64,000 nucleotides of DNA. Origin: Haloferula sp. BvORR071 (GTDB lineage: Bacteria; Verrucomicrobiota; Verrucomicrobiia; Verrucomicrobiales; Akkermansiaceae). Under the pieces are notes generated by a model. That model worked only from the letters and a program-made list of their open reading frames with translations. It ran no database searches and was not told the DNA's origin. Location: NCBI RefSeq assembly GCF_000739615.1, contig NZ_BATP01000034.1:62001-126000 (forward strand), in the 5' to 3' direction. The position numbers were made by a program, and so were the translations under genes. Positions 32,087-42,200 of this stretch are shown piece by piece (the stretch's first letter is position 1; the number at the start of each line of letters is the position of its first letter).

Positions 32087-34669
32087 ATGAAAATTCATTC
32101 ATCCATCATGCATCCGAACACGCACAAGACGGGAAGAGCGGCAATCCAGGCTCTGGGCTGCTTGCTCGCCATCGCTTCGTCGGGAATGGCCCAGGAGGCC
32201 GCTCCGGCGGTTGGGCCGACCGAGACCGGCTATCTCCTTCCAAACGGCTGGCACCTCACGCCGGTGGGCCGGCATTTCGTTACGACTGACTTGCCGCTGA
32301 ACATCATTCCTTTCGGTGATTCCAAGAAGGTGCTGGTCGCGACCAGCGGCTACAACAAGCACAACCTCTACCTCGTGGATATCGGTGGAGAGGATCCGAA
32401 AGAGCTGGCAACGGCCACCTGCCGTGAGAGCTGGTATGGGCTGGCCGCGGACGAGAGCGAGGGGAAGGTCTGGTGGTCCGGCGGTGGCTACGGAAAGCTC
32501 CACAGCTTCGACCTGAAGGACAACAGCTTCATCCGCACCAGCCCCACCGAGCCGCCGCCAGCTCGCGCGGGAGCGGAAGCCAAACCCGGCCCGGGCGAGG
32601 TGGCGGATGCCAAGGCATTCCGATCCGGCGTGGCGCGCGATGAGGAGCGGGGCTTGTTGTATTCGCTGGACGTTAACTTGGGCAAGCTTGAGGCGATCAG
32701 CTTGAAGGACGGCAGCAGCACGAAGTCGCTGGAGCTGGGCGGGAGGCCCTATGACATCGTGGTGGGACCGAAGCAGCTCTTCGTAAGCGACTGGGCGGGC
32801 CGGCAGGTGCTGCTTGTCGATCCGGTGGAGTTCCGGGTAGTGGGCAAGATCCCGGTGGGAGAGCACCCGAACCAGATGGTGCTGCATGAGGACGGCCGCC
32901 TTTTCGTTGCCTGCGCTTCCAGCAACACGGTGAGTGTGATCAACACCAAGCGCGGTCAGGTGGAGGAGACGATCTTCACGGCACTGTTTCCGAAGGCTCC
33001 GGAGGGCAGCACGCCGGAGGCGCTGGCCCTGGATCCGGATGGGGAGACCCTGTATGTCGCGAACTCCGACAACAACTGCATCGCGGTGATCGATGTGGAA
33101 GAGCGGCGCCAATGCGGCGTGAAGGGCTTCATCCCGACCGGTTGGTATCCCACCGCGGTGTCGGTGACGCCGGACGGTAAGAATCTGCTGATCGGCGTGG
33201 GCAAGGGCCTGCGCTCGCATCCGAATCCGATCGAGAAGAAGGACGACGACTCCGCGGAGGCCGCGAAGGAAGAAGGCCAGCCCAAGGACAGGCCGCGGGC
33301 GAAGCGGGACTTTCCCTACATCGGCACGCTGATGAGCGGAGCGCTGACCGTGCTGCCGGTGCCGGACGAGGAGAAACTGAAGGAATACACGGCTGCGGTG
33401 TACCGCAATTGCCCGTATTCGGACGAGCTGCTGACGGCCGCGCCGCATCCGGTGAAAACGGCGATCCCTCAGCGGGTGGGCGATCCGAGCCCGATCAAGC
33501 ACGTGATCTACATCATCAAGGAGAACCGCACCTACGATCAGGTGTTCGGGGATCTGGCCGCGGGCCCGAATCCGAAGGGCAATGGCGATCCCGCCTTGTG
33601 CATGTTCCCGCGCAAGGTCACCCCGAACCATCACAAGCTGGCAGAGGAATTCGTGCTACTGGACAACCTCTTCTGCAATGGCCAGGTGAGCCGCGATGGG
33701 CATCCCTGGAGCACGATGGCTTACAACACGGATTACATTGCCCGTGACTGGCACCTGACCTACTCGCGCCGCGAAGGGGTAGAGGACGATGACGAGGGCG
33801 AGCTGCAAAACGCGCCATCGGGCTACATCTGGGACGCGTGTGCTCGTTCGGGCGTGAGCTACCGCTGCTATGGTGAGTATGGAAAGCGGGTCAGCGACGG
33901 GAATGGCGCGGTCAAGATGGAGGCACGGGTGCCGGGTCTGGTGGGTCACATGTCTCCCGACTACGGCCTTGCCAAGCCGGGCGTGAGAAAGTGCCGGGAC
34001 ACGGAGAGGGTTGAGGTCTTCAACGCGGAGTACAACAAGTTCGTGAAGGAGGGGACGATGCCGCAATTCACGATCCTCAGTCTCGGCGAGGACCATACCG
34101 AGGGTACCAAGGTCGGCGGCTTCAGCCCGGAGGCCTGCGTAGGGGCAAATGACCTGGCGCTGGGGCAGCTCGTTGAGCACGTCTCGCACGGCCCGCTGTG
34201 GAAGGAGACGGCGATCTTCGTGATCGAGGACGACGCCCAGAACGGACCGGATCACGTGGACGCGCAGCGTACGGTGGGGCTGGTGATCTCGCCCTACACG
34301 AAGCGAAAGGCGGTGGACAGCACCATGTATTCGACGGTCAGCCTGATCCGCACGATGGAGCTGATCCTGGGGCTGGAGCCGCTGAGCCAATATGATGCGG
34401 CGGCTCGGCCGATGTACAACAGCTTCACCGAACAAGCGGACCTGGGAGCCTACACGCACGAGCCCGCGCAGGTGGATCTGGAGGAGAAGAATACGGAGCT
34501 CTCCTACGGTGCAGAGCGGTCCAACAAGATGGACTTCAGCGAGTACGACCGGGTCGATGACTTCGAGCTGAACGAGATCCTCTGGCATGCCGTGATGGGC
34601 AAGGATGCCCCGGCTCCACCAGCGGTGCGGCGCGCGATCGCCTTCCGCTCGCTGGCGGTGCAGAAGTAA
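32087..34669 (+). CDS. YncE-type beta-propeller fused to alkaline phosphatase-fold phosphoesterase
   Basis: A ~860-residue exported bifunctional protein. The N-terminal half (~50-430) has YVTN/YncE propeller repeats, for example PYDIVVGPKQLFVSDWAGRQ, and LALDPDGETLYVANSDNNCI with its partner HPNQMVLHEDGRLFVACASS. The C-terminal half (~470-800) is a phosphoesterase of the phospholipase C/acid phosphatase family: HVIYIIKENRTYDQVFGD with metal-site Glu/Asn, DNLFCNGQVSRDGHPWS, ILSLGEDHTEG, and FVIEDDAQNGPDHVDAQR. Such fusions are exported phosphomonoesterases or phospholipases. A signal peptide follows a charged N terminus (AIQALGCLLAIASSGMA); ATG 32087 is used, with 32108 as alternative. The likely job is phosphate release from organic esters. 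Confidence 0.88.
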   Translation: MKIHSSIMHPNTHKTGRAAIQALGCLLAIASSGMAQEAAPAVGPTETGYLLPNGWHLTPVGRHFVTTDLPLNIIPFGDSKKVLVATSGYNKHNLYLVDIGGEDPKELATATCRESWYGLAADESEGKVWWSGGGYGKLHSFDLKDNSFIRTSPTEPPPARAGAEAKPGPGEVADAKAFRSGVARDEERGLLYSLDVNLGKLEAISLKDGSSTKSLELGGRPYDIVVGPKQLFVSDWAGRQVLLVDPVEFRVVGKIPVGEHPNQMVLHEDGRLFVACASSNTVSVINTKRGQVEETIFTALFPKAPEGSTPEALALDPDGETLYVANSDNNCIAVIDVEERRQCGVKGFIPTGWYPTAVSVTPDGKNLLIGVGKGLRSHPNPIEKKDDDSAEAAKEEGQPKDRPRAKRDFPYIGTLMSGALTVLPVPDEEKLKEYTAAVYRNCPYSDELLTAAPHPVKTAIPQRVGDPSPIKHVIYIIKENRTYDQVFGDLAAGPNPKGNGDPALCMFPRKVTPNHHKLAEEFVLLDNLFCNGQVSRDGHPWSTMAYNTDYIARDWHLTYSRREGVEDDDEGELQNAPSGYIWDACARSGVSYRCYGEYGKRVSDGNGAVKMEARVPGLVGHMSPDYGLAKPGVRKCRDTERVEVFNAEYNKFVKEGTMPQFTILSLGEDHTEGTKVGGFSPEACVGANDLALGQLVEHVSHGPLWKETAIFVIEDDAQNGPDHVDAQRTVGLVISPYTKRKAVDSTMYSTVSLIRTMELILGLEPLSQYDAAARPMYNSFTEQADLGAYTHEPAQVDLEEKNTELSYGAERSNKMDFSEYDRVDDFELNEILWHAVMGKDAPAPPAVRRAIAFRSLAVQK

Positions 34670-34680
34670 CGATTAAGGGA

Positions 34681-34717
34681 GTTGCGGCGGGACTGCAAAG
34701 CGCAGCCCCGCCGCAAC
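34681..34717. terminator. Bidirectional hairpin terminator
   Basis: GTTGCGGCGGG (34681-34691) pairs with CCCGCCGCAAC (34707-34717). Inside it, CTGC pairs with GCAG across one A-C mismatch, around an AAAGC loop. It lies between convergent genes and can serve both. There is no long T-run. Confidence 0.7.
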
Positions 34718-34731
34718 CGAGCCGCCATGGC

Positions 34732-37700
34732 TTAGGGAGTGACCACGAGGCGCAGGTAGACTGCGGCGGGGATGGGTCCGGAGCTGATGGTGAGGACTGC
34801 TTCGATCGTTTCCGGATCTTCCTCAAGTGGGGACACGGGTTGCAGGGTGATTGTGGCGGCTTGCTCGCCGTTGCTTTCGCCGCTGCGGTGCCATTGGGCC
34901 AGGTCGGTGGACCATTCGACGGCAGCGGTGACATCGGTAGCGGACTTCGCGTGGGGGAAGCGGGCGGAGAAGGTATTGCCTGCGACCGCGGTGGCGCGGA
35001 GCGAGCCGCGGCTGTCCGCGGCGGCGGCGTGGCTGCCGTAGTAGTATTCGAGCAAGTTTGAGACGCCGTCGCCATCGTCGTCGGCATCCGCGGGGCGGGA
35101 GCCATTGGCGTGGAGAAAGGCTTGGAAGGGCCGGTCGGCGATGGTTGCGGTGGCAGCGGAGGAGGCACCGACGGTGTAGGCGGAATTCGGCAGAAGCGTC
35201 AGCTTGAGTTCCTCAGTCCCTTCGGCCAAGTTATCGGGCTGGATCTCGGTGGTGATGGTGACGGAGGTCTGTCCGGCAGGGATCACGATGCTGCCGGGCA
35301 GGGTGGTGTAGTCCACGCCTGGGCTGGCACTGCCGGAAGTCGCGAAGGAGACGCTCAGCGGCTGTGAGCCGGCCTCGCCACGGCTGAAGGTGAAGGCCAC
35401 GCTACGGTCTTCACCATACTCACCCCCGCTGGCATCGCTGGCGGCGACGGAGACCGTCACGGGTGGTTGCGAAGGTTGCAGGGAGGAGAGGTTGAAGGGC
35501 ACGGCGAGGAAGCGGACATCCGAGGCTTGGAAGGCGCCGCTCAGTTGGGGCAGGTCCTGGCTGAAGATGCGGAAGGCGTTTCCGGAGCTGGAGTAGGAGA
35601 GGATGTTCTCCGATGCGGCGCCGTTGCTGCCGGAATCGCCGGTGAGGAAGAGCGCCGCGCTGGCGGAGCGGACATCCGTACCGTCGCCGAAGGTGATCTC
35701 GAAATAGTCGGTAGTTTTGGTGACCGTTGCGCCCATGGTGGCGAGGCGGCTGTTGAGCGGGACCAAGGTGCCGTTCGCCTTGATCATGCCGCTGAGGACA
35801 CCCGGTGTGCCGGCAGGGATGTAGAGGAAGCTGAAGCTGCCGTTCTGGGAGTCGCCGGAGTTGTCGCGTACGTCCACCAGCCACTGGCCGCCAGAGCTGC
35901 GGACGGAGAGCACGTTGTCGGCATCGGTGCCGCCATTGCCGTTCGGGAACGCGAGCAGGTTGCCGGTGGTGGCGATGCCGGAAATCGCGTAGAGGCCATC
36001 GCCGGTGCGGCGCACGCTGCTGCCAGCGGGCAAATTGCCACCGAGGATGGTGCCTTCCGCCGAGATGCTGGCACCGGTCCAGCCGGCGGCGTAGGGGAAG
36101 CGCGCCACGGCAGTGCCGGCGAACTCTTCCGCGGTGGCCGGATTGGCGTCGGCGGCATTCGGGTTCGAGTTGTCGATCACGTTGACCGCGGTGTTGCCGG
36201 AGCCATCGGCATAGGGAGCGACGATGTTGTCGATGGAATCGGTGCCGGAGTTGCCCGCGTTTTCCCAGTTGCTGGCGGCGGTCACCCCGGAGAGGAAGGG
36301 CACCGTGGCTCCATTCACGCGGATCACGATATCGCCCTCATTCGAGCCGGGTGAGGTGAAGGCAAGCGGTGCAGAAGACCCCGCGGTGAGAGCCCAACCG
36401 CTATTGAAGCGTCCACTGGAGACGGTAGAGACGTTTGGCACGACAGGCTCCGCCACCACCTGGATGGCGAGTGGAGCGGAGGCGCCCACGTTGCCTTCAT
36501 CGTCGGTGGCCTTCGCCAACAACGTGTGGCTGCCGGCGGGGGCATTCTGCCAAGTGAAGCTGTAGGGCGGGGTGCTGGCTTCGCCGAGTTTGGTGGTGCC
36601 CTTGTAGAACTCGACCTTCGCCACCGACCCGTCGAGATCGCTGGCGCTCGCTTGGAGTGTGATGTTCGAGTCGGCGGCGTGGACGCTGCCATTCCCCGGA
36701 GAGCTGAAATCCACCAGCGGGGCGAAGGGCACGCCTGCGGTGATGAAGGAGCGAATGGGTGTTGTGGCGGTGGAGATGCCATCGGAGACGGTAGCATACC
36801 ATTCGTAGCGGGTGCCGGGCTCCAGGTTTGGCCAAGTGAGAGAGGCGGTGCCCGGTGCGGTGGTCACGCTACTGATCGGAGTGAAGGGGCCCATGCCGTC
36901 TTTCAGGTTCACATCGAGCGTGAACTGGCTGTCGGCATCGTTCTCGAAGACATCGAGCACCGGCGAGTAAGTGCTGACCTCCACGCGGTTGAGCGAAGGG
37001 CGGAACTTCATGATCCGCAGCCAGGCATCACCACCATTCGAGCGGCCTTGGTAGTCAGCGAGCAGGGAGTGGATGGTGCGGCCTTCGAAGGTGTCGCTGC
37101 GGCGGCCCTCGCCGGCGACGTGGCCGCCGTGCATCAGGATGAGGTTCGGGTTGTCCTTGAGGGCTTCGTAGATGGCGGAGCCCAGCGTGCTGAAGCTCGC
37201 GGGGTTGCCGGTGTTCACCATGTGGTGGGTGATGACGATGCCACGGCGCGAAGGATAGGCCTTCAGCAGGGCATCGGCCCAATCGAGGTCCGCAGCGTCC
37301 GGAGTGGTATCGAACTCAAGGCTGATGACGATAAAGTCGATGCCGCCGGCAGTGAAGAGCGTGTAGTTGTTGTCGGCACTGTCAGGCACCGAGGTGCCGC
37401 CGTAGTAGGCCTTGTCGCGGAAGTGGTTGAGGCCGGTCTGCGGGTGGACGCCGAAGTAGGTATTGAAGTTCGTGCTGGTGCCATCCGCATCGCCGATCGG
37501 GGTTTGGTCGTGGTTGCCCACGGCCATGATGTAGGGCACGCCGTTCGACAGCCCGGTGGTGTTGGGATTCTCCAAGCGGTACATGGCATTGGAGGCATTG
37601 GTCCATTGTTCGAGCGCGGTGGCGGGATTGTCACCGTTTTGGGAGATGTCACCGAGGTGAAGCACGAAGCCGATATTCCGCGCATCCTTTTCCGCGACGA

Positions 37701-39045
37701 TCCAATCGGTCTGGGCGGAGAAGAGCGCGGCACGCTGGCCGCCAACATTCTCCGAATAGAACTGGGTGTCAGGCAGTGCGACCACGCTGAAGGAATCCGT
37801 GGGATCGACGGCGGCGACGCGGCGGCCATAGAAGCGCACCGTGAGAGGGCCACCGCCCTGATCGCTGACGGTGGTGGAAAGCGGCGCGTTCACGGGCACC
37901 TTGATCGCCTCAGCCGCGGGAGTGGTGGCAGAGATGGCGGGCGAATGGCCGACAGTGGCAGTGGAGAAGAAGGCGAAGCTGAAGGCATCTTCACCGGCGT
38001 TCGCCATGTTTTGGAGCCCGGGCACCTGTGGATCGACACCGCTGAGGTCGCGGCTCTCGATGATCCAGCGCTGGTTGGCGGCGTCCCAACCCGCGGCGAC
38101 GATGTTGTCGACGTTGTTGTTTGCTCCGCCTTCGGGGCTTACGATGAGGGTGCCGGTATTCTGATTGTGGCCGGGGATGCTGAGATACCAGCGACCGGTG
38201 GTGCCCTTGGCGACGGTGAAAGTTCCGCCAGCCACATCGGTCGAAGCATCACCGTTCACTCGGCCGAGGGCGACCAGACGGCCAGTTCCTGCGGCGCTTG
38301 CGGGCAGATAGGAGAAGCCGACGCCATCGTTCTCGTAGGAGCCGCCATTTGCAGCATTGTCGTGGCAGAAGAGGTCGAAGCTGCCGTCGGCATTCGCGCG
38401 GGACAGCGCGTAGTTGTCTTCGTTCTTCGCGCCGGTGACGAGCAGCACGCCGTGCTGGGAGGCCTGGGCCTCCAGCTTCGAGAGATCGAGGTGGTACTGG
38501 CCGGAGCTTGTTGTCGGGTCTTCAAACTGGATGCCGGGCGTGCCGGTGAAACGGGTGAGCGGGCCATTGTTCAACTCGTTGGAGATGAAGCCACCGGGAT
38601 AGACGTCGTAGGGCAGGTAGGCGTAGGAGACATCGTAGTTCGCCTCGAGGTTGTCGCCCACCTGGGCCCAGTGAATGGCGAGCCAGTACTTATTGGTGGT
38701 CTCGTTGATGCCGAAGCTACTGGTAGCGAAGAAGTCACCGGTGGCAGGACCACCCGTGGCGTTATCATTGCGGGTCAGTTGCGCGATCGAACTGATGACC
38801 ACGCCGCTGGCGGTGTCGCTGCTCTGGCCGAAGTCCAGATTGTAGTCACCTCGATTGGAGGAGGGGAGGAAGGCCCCGCCGGGAGTGCTGCCGGGGCCCA
38901 TGGTGATGGAGATGCCCGGCGTGGCGGCATCGGCGTTGTTATTGTTGTTCGCGAGCTGGGTCACGCGGAGCGTTCCGACCTCCACAGCGGCTTGCGAGGC
39001 GAGTGGAAGCAGAACGGCGAAAGGCAGGATTGGAGAGAGCTTCAT
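34732..39045 (-). CDS. Giant secreted metallophosphoesterase with Ig and Calx-beta modules
   Basis: A 1437-residue exported protein (signal peptide MKLSPILPFAVLLPLASQA; start 39045). Domains: ~20-375 an N-terminal module shared with the divergent gene (GTLRVTQ, then NRGDYNLDFG); ~415-705 a calcineurin-like metallophosphoesterase with VALPDTQFYS, VLHLGDISQNGD, AVGNHDQT, GIVITHHMV and LMHGGH, supplying the metal-binding Asp, Asn and His residues; ~778-872 a bacterial Ig-like domain (VAKVEFYKGTTKLGEAS); ~875-1182 a second shared module; ~1195-1309 Calx-beta (GSASPGVDYTTLPGSIVIPA); and a C terminus with a TSP3-like DADDDGDGVSNLLEYYYG. Predicted role: extracellular phosphoesterase anchored or displayed at the surface. 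Confidence 0.88.
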   Translation of the reverse strand: MKLSPILPFAVLLPLASQAAVEVGTLRVTQLANNNNNADAATPGISITMGPGSTPGGAFLPSSNRGDYNLDFGQSSDTASGVVISSIAQLTRNDNATGGPATGDFFATSSFGINETTNKYWLAIHWAQVGDNLEANYDVSYAYLPYDVYPGGFISNELNNGPLTRFTGTPGIQFEDPTTSSGQYHLDLSKLEAQASQHGVLLVTGAKNEDNYALSRANADGSFDLFCHDNAANGGSYENDGVGFSYLPASAAGTGRLVALGRVNGDASTDVAGGTFTVAKGTTGRWYLSIPGHNQNTGTLIVSPEGGANNNVDNIVAAGWDAANQRWIIESRDLSGVDPQVPGLQNMANAGEDAFSFAFFSTATVGHSPAISATTPAAEAIKVPVNAPLSTTVSDQGGGPLTVRFYGRRVAAVDPTDSFSVVALPDTQFYSENVGGQRAALFSAQTDWIVAEKDARNIGFVLHLGDISQNGDNPATALEQWTNASNAMYRLENPNTTGLSNGVPYIMAVGNHDQTPIGDADGTSTNFNTYFGVHPQTGLNHFRDKAYYGGTSVPDSADNNYTLFTAGGIDFIVISLEFDTTPDAADLDWADALLKAYPSRRGIVITHHMVNTGNPASFSTLGSAIYEALKDNPNLILMHGGHVAGEGRRSDTFEGRTIHSLLADYQGRSNGGDAWLRIMKFRPSLNRVEVSTYSPVLDVFENDADSQFTLDVNLKDGMGPFTPISSVTTAPGTASLTWPNLEPGTRYEWYATVSDGISTATTPIRSFITAGVPFAPLVDFSSPGNGSVHAADSNITLQASASDLDGSVAKVEFYKGTTKLGEASTPPYSFTWQNAPAGSHTLLAKATDDEGNVGASAPLAIQVVAEPVVPNVSTVSSGRFNSGWALTAGSSAPLAFTSPGSNEGDIVIRVNGATVPFLSGVTAASNWENAGNSGTDSIDNIVAPYADGSGNTAVNVIDNSNPNAADANPATAEEFAGTAVARFPYAAGWTGASISAEGTILGGNLPAGSSVRRTGDGLYAISGIATTGNLLAFPNGNGGTDADNVLSVRSSGGQWLVDVRDNSGDSQNGSFSFLYIPAGTPGVLSGMIKANGTLVPLNSRLATMGATVTKTTDYFEITFGDGTDVRSASAALFLTGDSGSNGAASENILSYSSSGNAFRIFSQDLPQLSGAFQASDVRFLAVPFNLSSLQPSQPPVTVSVAASDASGGEYGEDRSVAFTFSRGEAGSQPLSVSFATSGSASPGVDYTTLPGSIVIPAGQTSVTITTEIQPDNLAEGTEELKLTLLPNSAYTVGASSAATATIADRPFQAFLHANGSRPADADDDGDGVSNLLEYYYGSHAAAADSRGSLRATAVAGNTFSARFPHAKSATDVTAAVEWSTDLAQWHRSGESNGEQAATITLQPVSPLEEDPETIEAVLTISSGPIPAAVYLRLVVTP

Positions 39046-39271
39046 GCAAATCCCGCAGCAAGGACATCGCATGCGTGTTTTGGGAACCCGTGCTCCGTGA
39101 AGAAATTGTTAGGTTAAGATTTGGTCACCGAAGGGCCCGCAGATTGGTCTGTTAGATGGCTTTTATGGCGATCGCGACACCTAACCGAAGGCTACCCATC
39201 AAATTGCTGGCCGGGTTGTCACTCTTAAGCACTCGTTGAGCTAGGGGGTGGTGATGATGGTCTGCGCCCGC

Positions 39272-42200
39272 ATGAAAAATTCCAATGCACAAGCGCTAGC
39301 CACGCTCGTAGCTTGCTCCCTGGGCAGTACTGCCTTCGGAGTCGAGCACGGGACCTTGAAGATCGTCCAGAAGAATACTGGTAACACTGACACCTCGATC
39401 ACGATCTCCCAGTACTTGGGAAGTACCAGCGCCGTAGGAGCCATCCCCGGTGACCCGAGCGGTTTCACCTTCGTTCAAGCCGGTAGCAGCAAGGGTGATT
39501 ATAATATGCAGTTCACGGCCACCCGCGCAAATGACCGGGTGGCGGGTGTGATGCTCACCTCCGTCTCGGAGAATGGCCGCAACAACGGCGTCGCGCCGCA
39601 TGCGGGCGGACCGGCCGGTATTAGCTACGGCACCAGCCACTCCGAGCCGAACGCCGCGGGTTTCTATATTCCGACCCATGCGACCCTGGGGAGCATCCAA
39701 GGCGCCGCCTCGGAACTCAACATCGACGTCTCGGCCGCGTGGTTCCCCCATGCAGAAGGTTGGTTGACCGGTCAGTTCAAGACGGCAGCCACCTTGTATT
39801 CTTCGCCCGCGATCCGTTTGGGCAAGGAGTTCGTGAACGTCGGGGATGGTACCTCGCTCGTGGACTTGAGAAACCTTCGCTCCCACGGCGTGCTTGCCAC
39901 CGCCCAGAACGGCGTGCTTTTGGTCACGGGTGGTGACAATGCCGCCAACTTCGCGCTGTCCCACGCCAATCCGGACGGCACCTTCTCGGTTTCGCTCAAG
40001 AGCAATGCCGATCTGAACGGCACCGGCTACATCAATGCCGGCGTGGCTTTTGCCTATGTGCCGGTGACTGCGGCGGGAATGGGCCAGGTGAAGGCAGTGG
40101 GCAAGGTGCGTAGCGACGGCGGTACCGCTTTGGGCGGTGGCCCCTTCACGATCACCAAGATGGGCACTGGCCAGTGGCTGCTGAAGATCACCGGCGTGCT
40201 GAATGAAGACGGCACCCTGATTATCTCGCCGGATGGCGGCGTGGCACCCGCGGGCGCGAACCCGGTGCCGAACAACACCAACAACTTTGTCAGCTTCCAG
40301 TGGAGCGCGGCCGACGAGGGCTGGATCATCCAGAGCCGGAATATCACCGGTCTGCTGGAAGATGGCGCCACGAACGACGAAGCCATGTTCAACTTCGTGT
40401 TCCTGACACCAGGCGAAGAGCCGGTGTTCGCTTACGAAAACGCACCACTGCCGACCCTGGCCTTGACCAGCCCCATCAGCGGGATCTCCGCGAAAGTGGG
40501 CCAGAACCTGACGCTCAGCGCAGCGGCAACGGTGCCCGCGGGTGTAACGGTGAGCAAGGTGGACTTCTACGTCGGCGGCCAACTCGTCGGCTCCAAGACT
40601 GCCGCGCCGTATGACCTGCAATGGGCGGTCGATCAACCGGGCTACCGTCTGGTGGAAGCCTTCGCCTACACCGCGGATAACAAGGTGGCCGGTGCGAACC
40701 GGGTGGGAATCTTCGCCGAGGCCTCGGTCGCGGCACCGACAATCCCCGGATACTCGATGGCGATCCTTGATGGGGGTGACCTGGAAACCGACGTGACGGA
40801 ACTCGATCCGGATCACGTGCCGACCGAGACCACGCCTTGGACCCTGCTCTTGAATACTCCCGGGCTGAAGGGCTTCACCGGCACGGGCGAAGTGCGCGGT
40901 GAACCTGCGGTGAAGATCAACGGCGCGCCGCTGGCATTCAACTCCGGTATCCTCTTCGGCACCAACTATGCCGGCAACAACTACGCCGATGCGACGACCC
41001 GCGGCGCGATCGACAACAACGTGATCGGCTATAGCGCCAGCGGTAACTACGCACTGAAGGTGCGGGACAACAAGCAAGGCGGCGGCGATCCCGTGACGCG
41101 TCCGGAGTCCGGGCGCTTTGCGCTGGGTTACTTCCCCTTCGCGGATGGCTGGATGGGTGCCACCGTCGCGACCGATCTCTCGATCGTGGGCGGCAACTCT
41201 CACCTGCCCTCGGGCATTGCGATCTCCAAGACCGGCACCAGCGACTTCGTGATCGAAGGCTTGCCGATGAGCGGCAACCTGTTGGCGGTCAGCCAGGGCG
41301 AAAACTCTGACAACGTCGCCTCGATTGGCCGCAGCGGCAACCAGTGGCTGGTGCGCAGCGTGGACAACAACGGCAACGCCGAGGCGGACAGCATCAGCTT
41401 CCTCTACGTGCCGACCACGGCACCGCAGGTCTTCAGCGGTCTGGTGGTGGATGACGGCACCCTGACTCCGCTCAATGAGAATCTCGCGGCAGTCGGCGCA
41501 ACCGTGGTGAAGGGCCCGAACGGCTACGAAATCCAGTTCGGCGACGGCAACGCGGTGAATCCGGCGAACACGGCGCTGTTTCTCTCCGCCGACTTCAACA
41601 ACGGCGCAGGCGGCGACAATATCTACTCCTACTATGCGTCCGGTAACAAGTTTGTGGTGTTCTCCCACGACCTGCCCAACATCTCAGGTGGCTTCCAGAG
41701 CGGCGGTTTCCGCTTCCTGGCCGCGCCGATCGCGCCGATCGCGGGTGCTGGCACGGAGGTGTTCGTATCCTCGCAGGTGAGCATGGTGGAGGAAGGTGCT
41801 GCGAATCTCCTCTTCCGCTTCGCCCGTCTGGGTGGCGATTCGTCCCAGCCGCTGACGGTCAACTACAACATCGCTGGCTCGGCTACCGCTGGAGCGGACT
41901 ATCAAGGCCTGACCGGCACGGTGAACTTCCCAGCCGGTGTGACCACGGTGGACGTACAGGTGCCGACCTTGGCGGACGAGGAATTCGAACTGGACGAGAC
42001 GGTGGTGGTAACCCTCGCCGCAGGTAGTGGCTACAGTCCTGCCGGTGGTGCGGCCAGCGCGACAATCCGCAACGTGCTCTTCCAAGCAGCGGTGGCGAGC
42101 ACCTCCTTCCAACAAGGGGCGAACGGCTACCTCAGCTACTTCGGCAAGCGGGTGGGCAGCGACGGCACCCACCAGATTGAATCCGGGGTCCAGCAGTATG

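Noticed and set aside
36526-39117. An 863-residue open frame on the plus strand opposite the metallophosphoesterase gene
   Set aside because: The minus strand encodes recognisable domains throughout; the plus-strand frame shows none.
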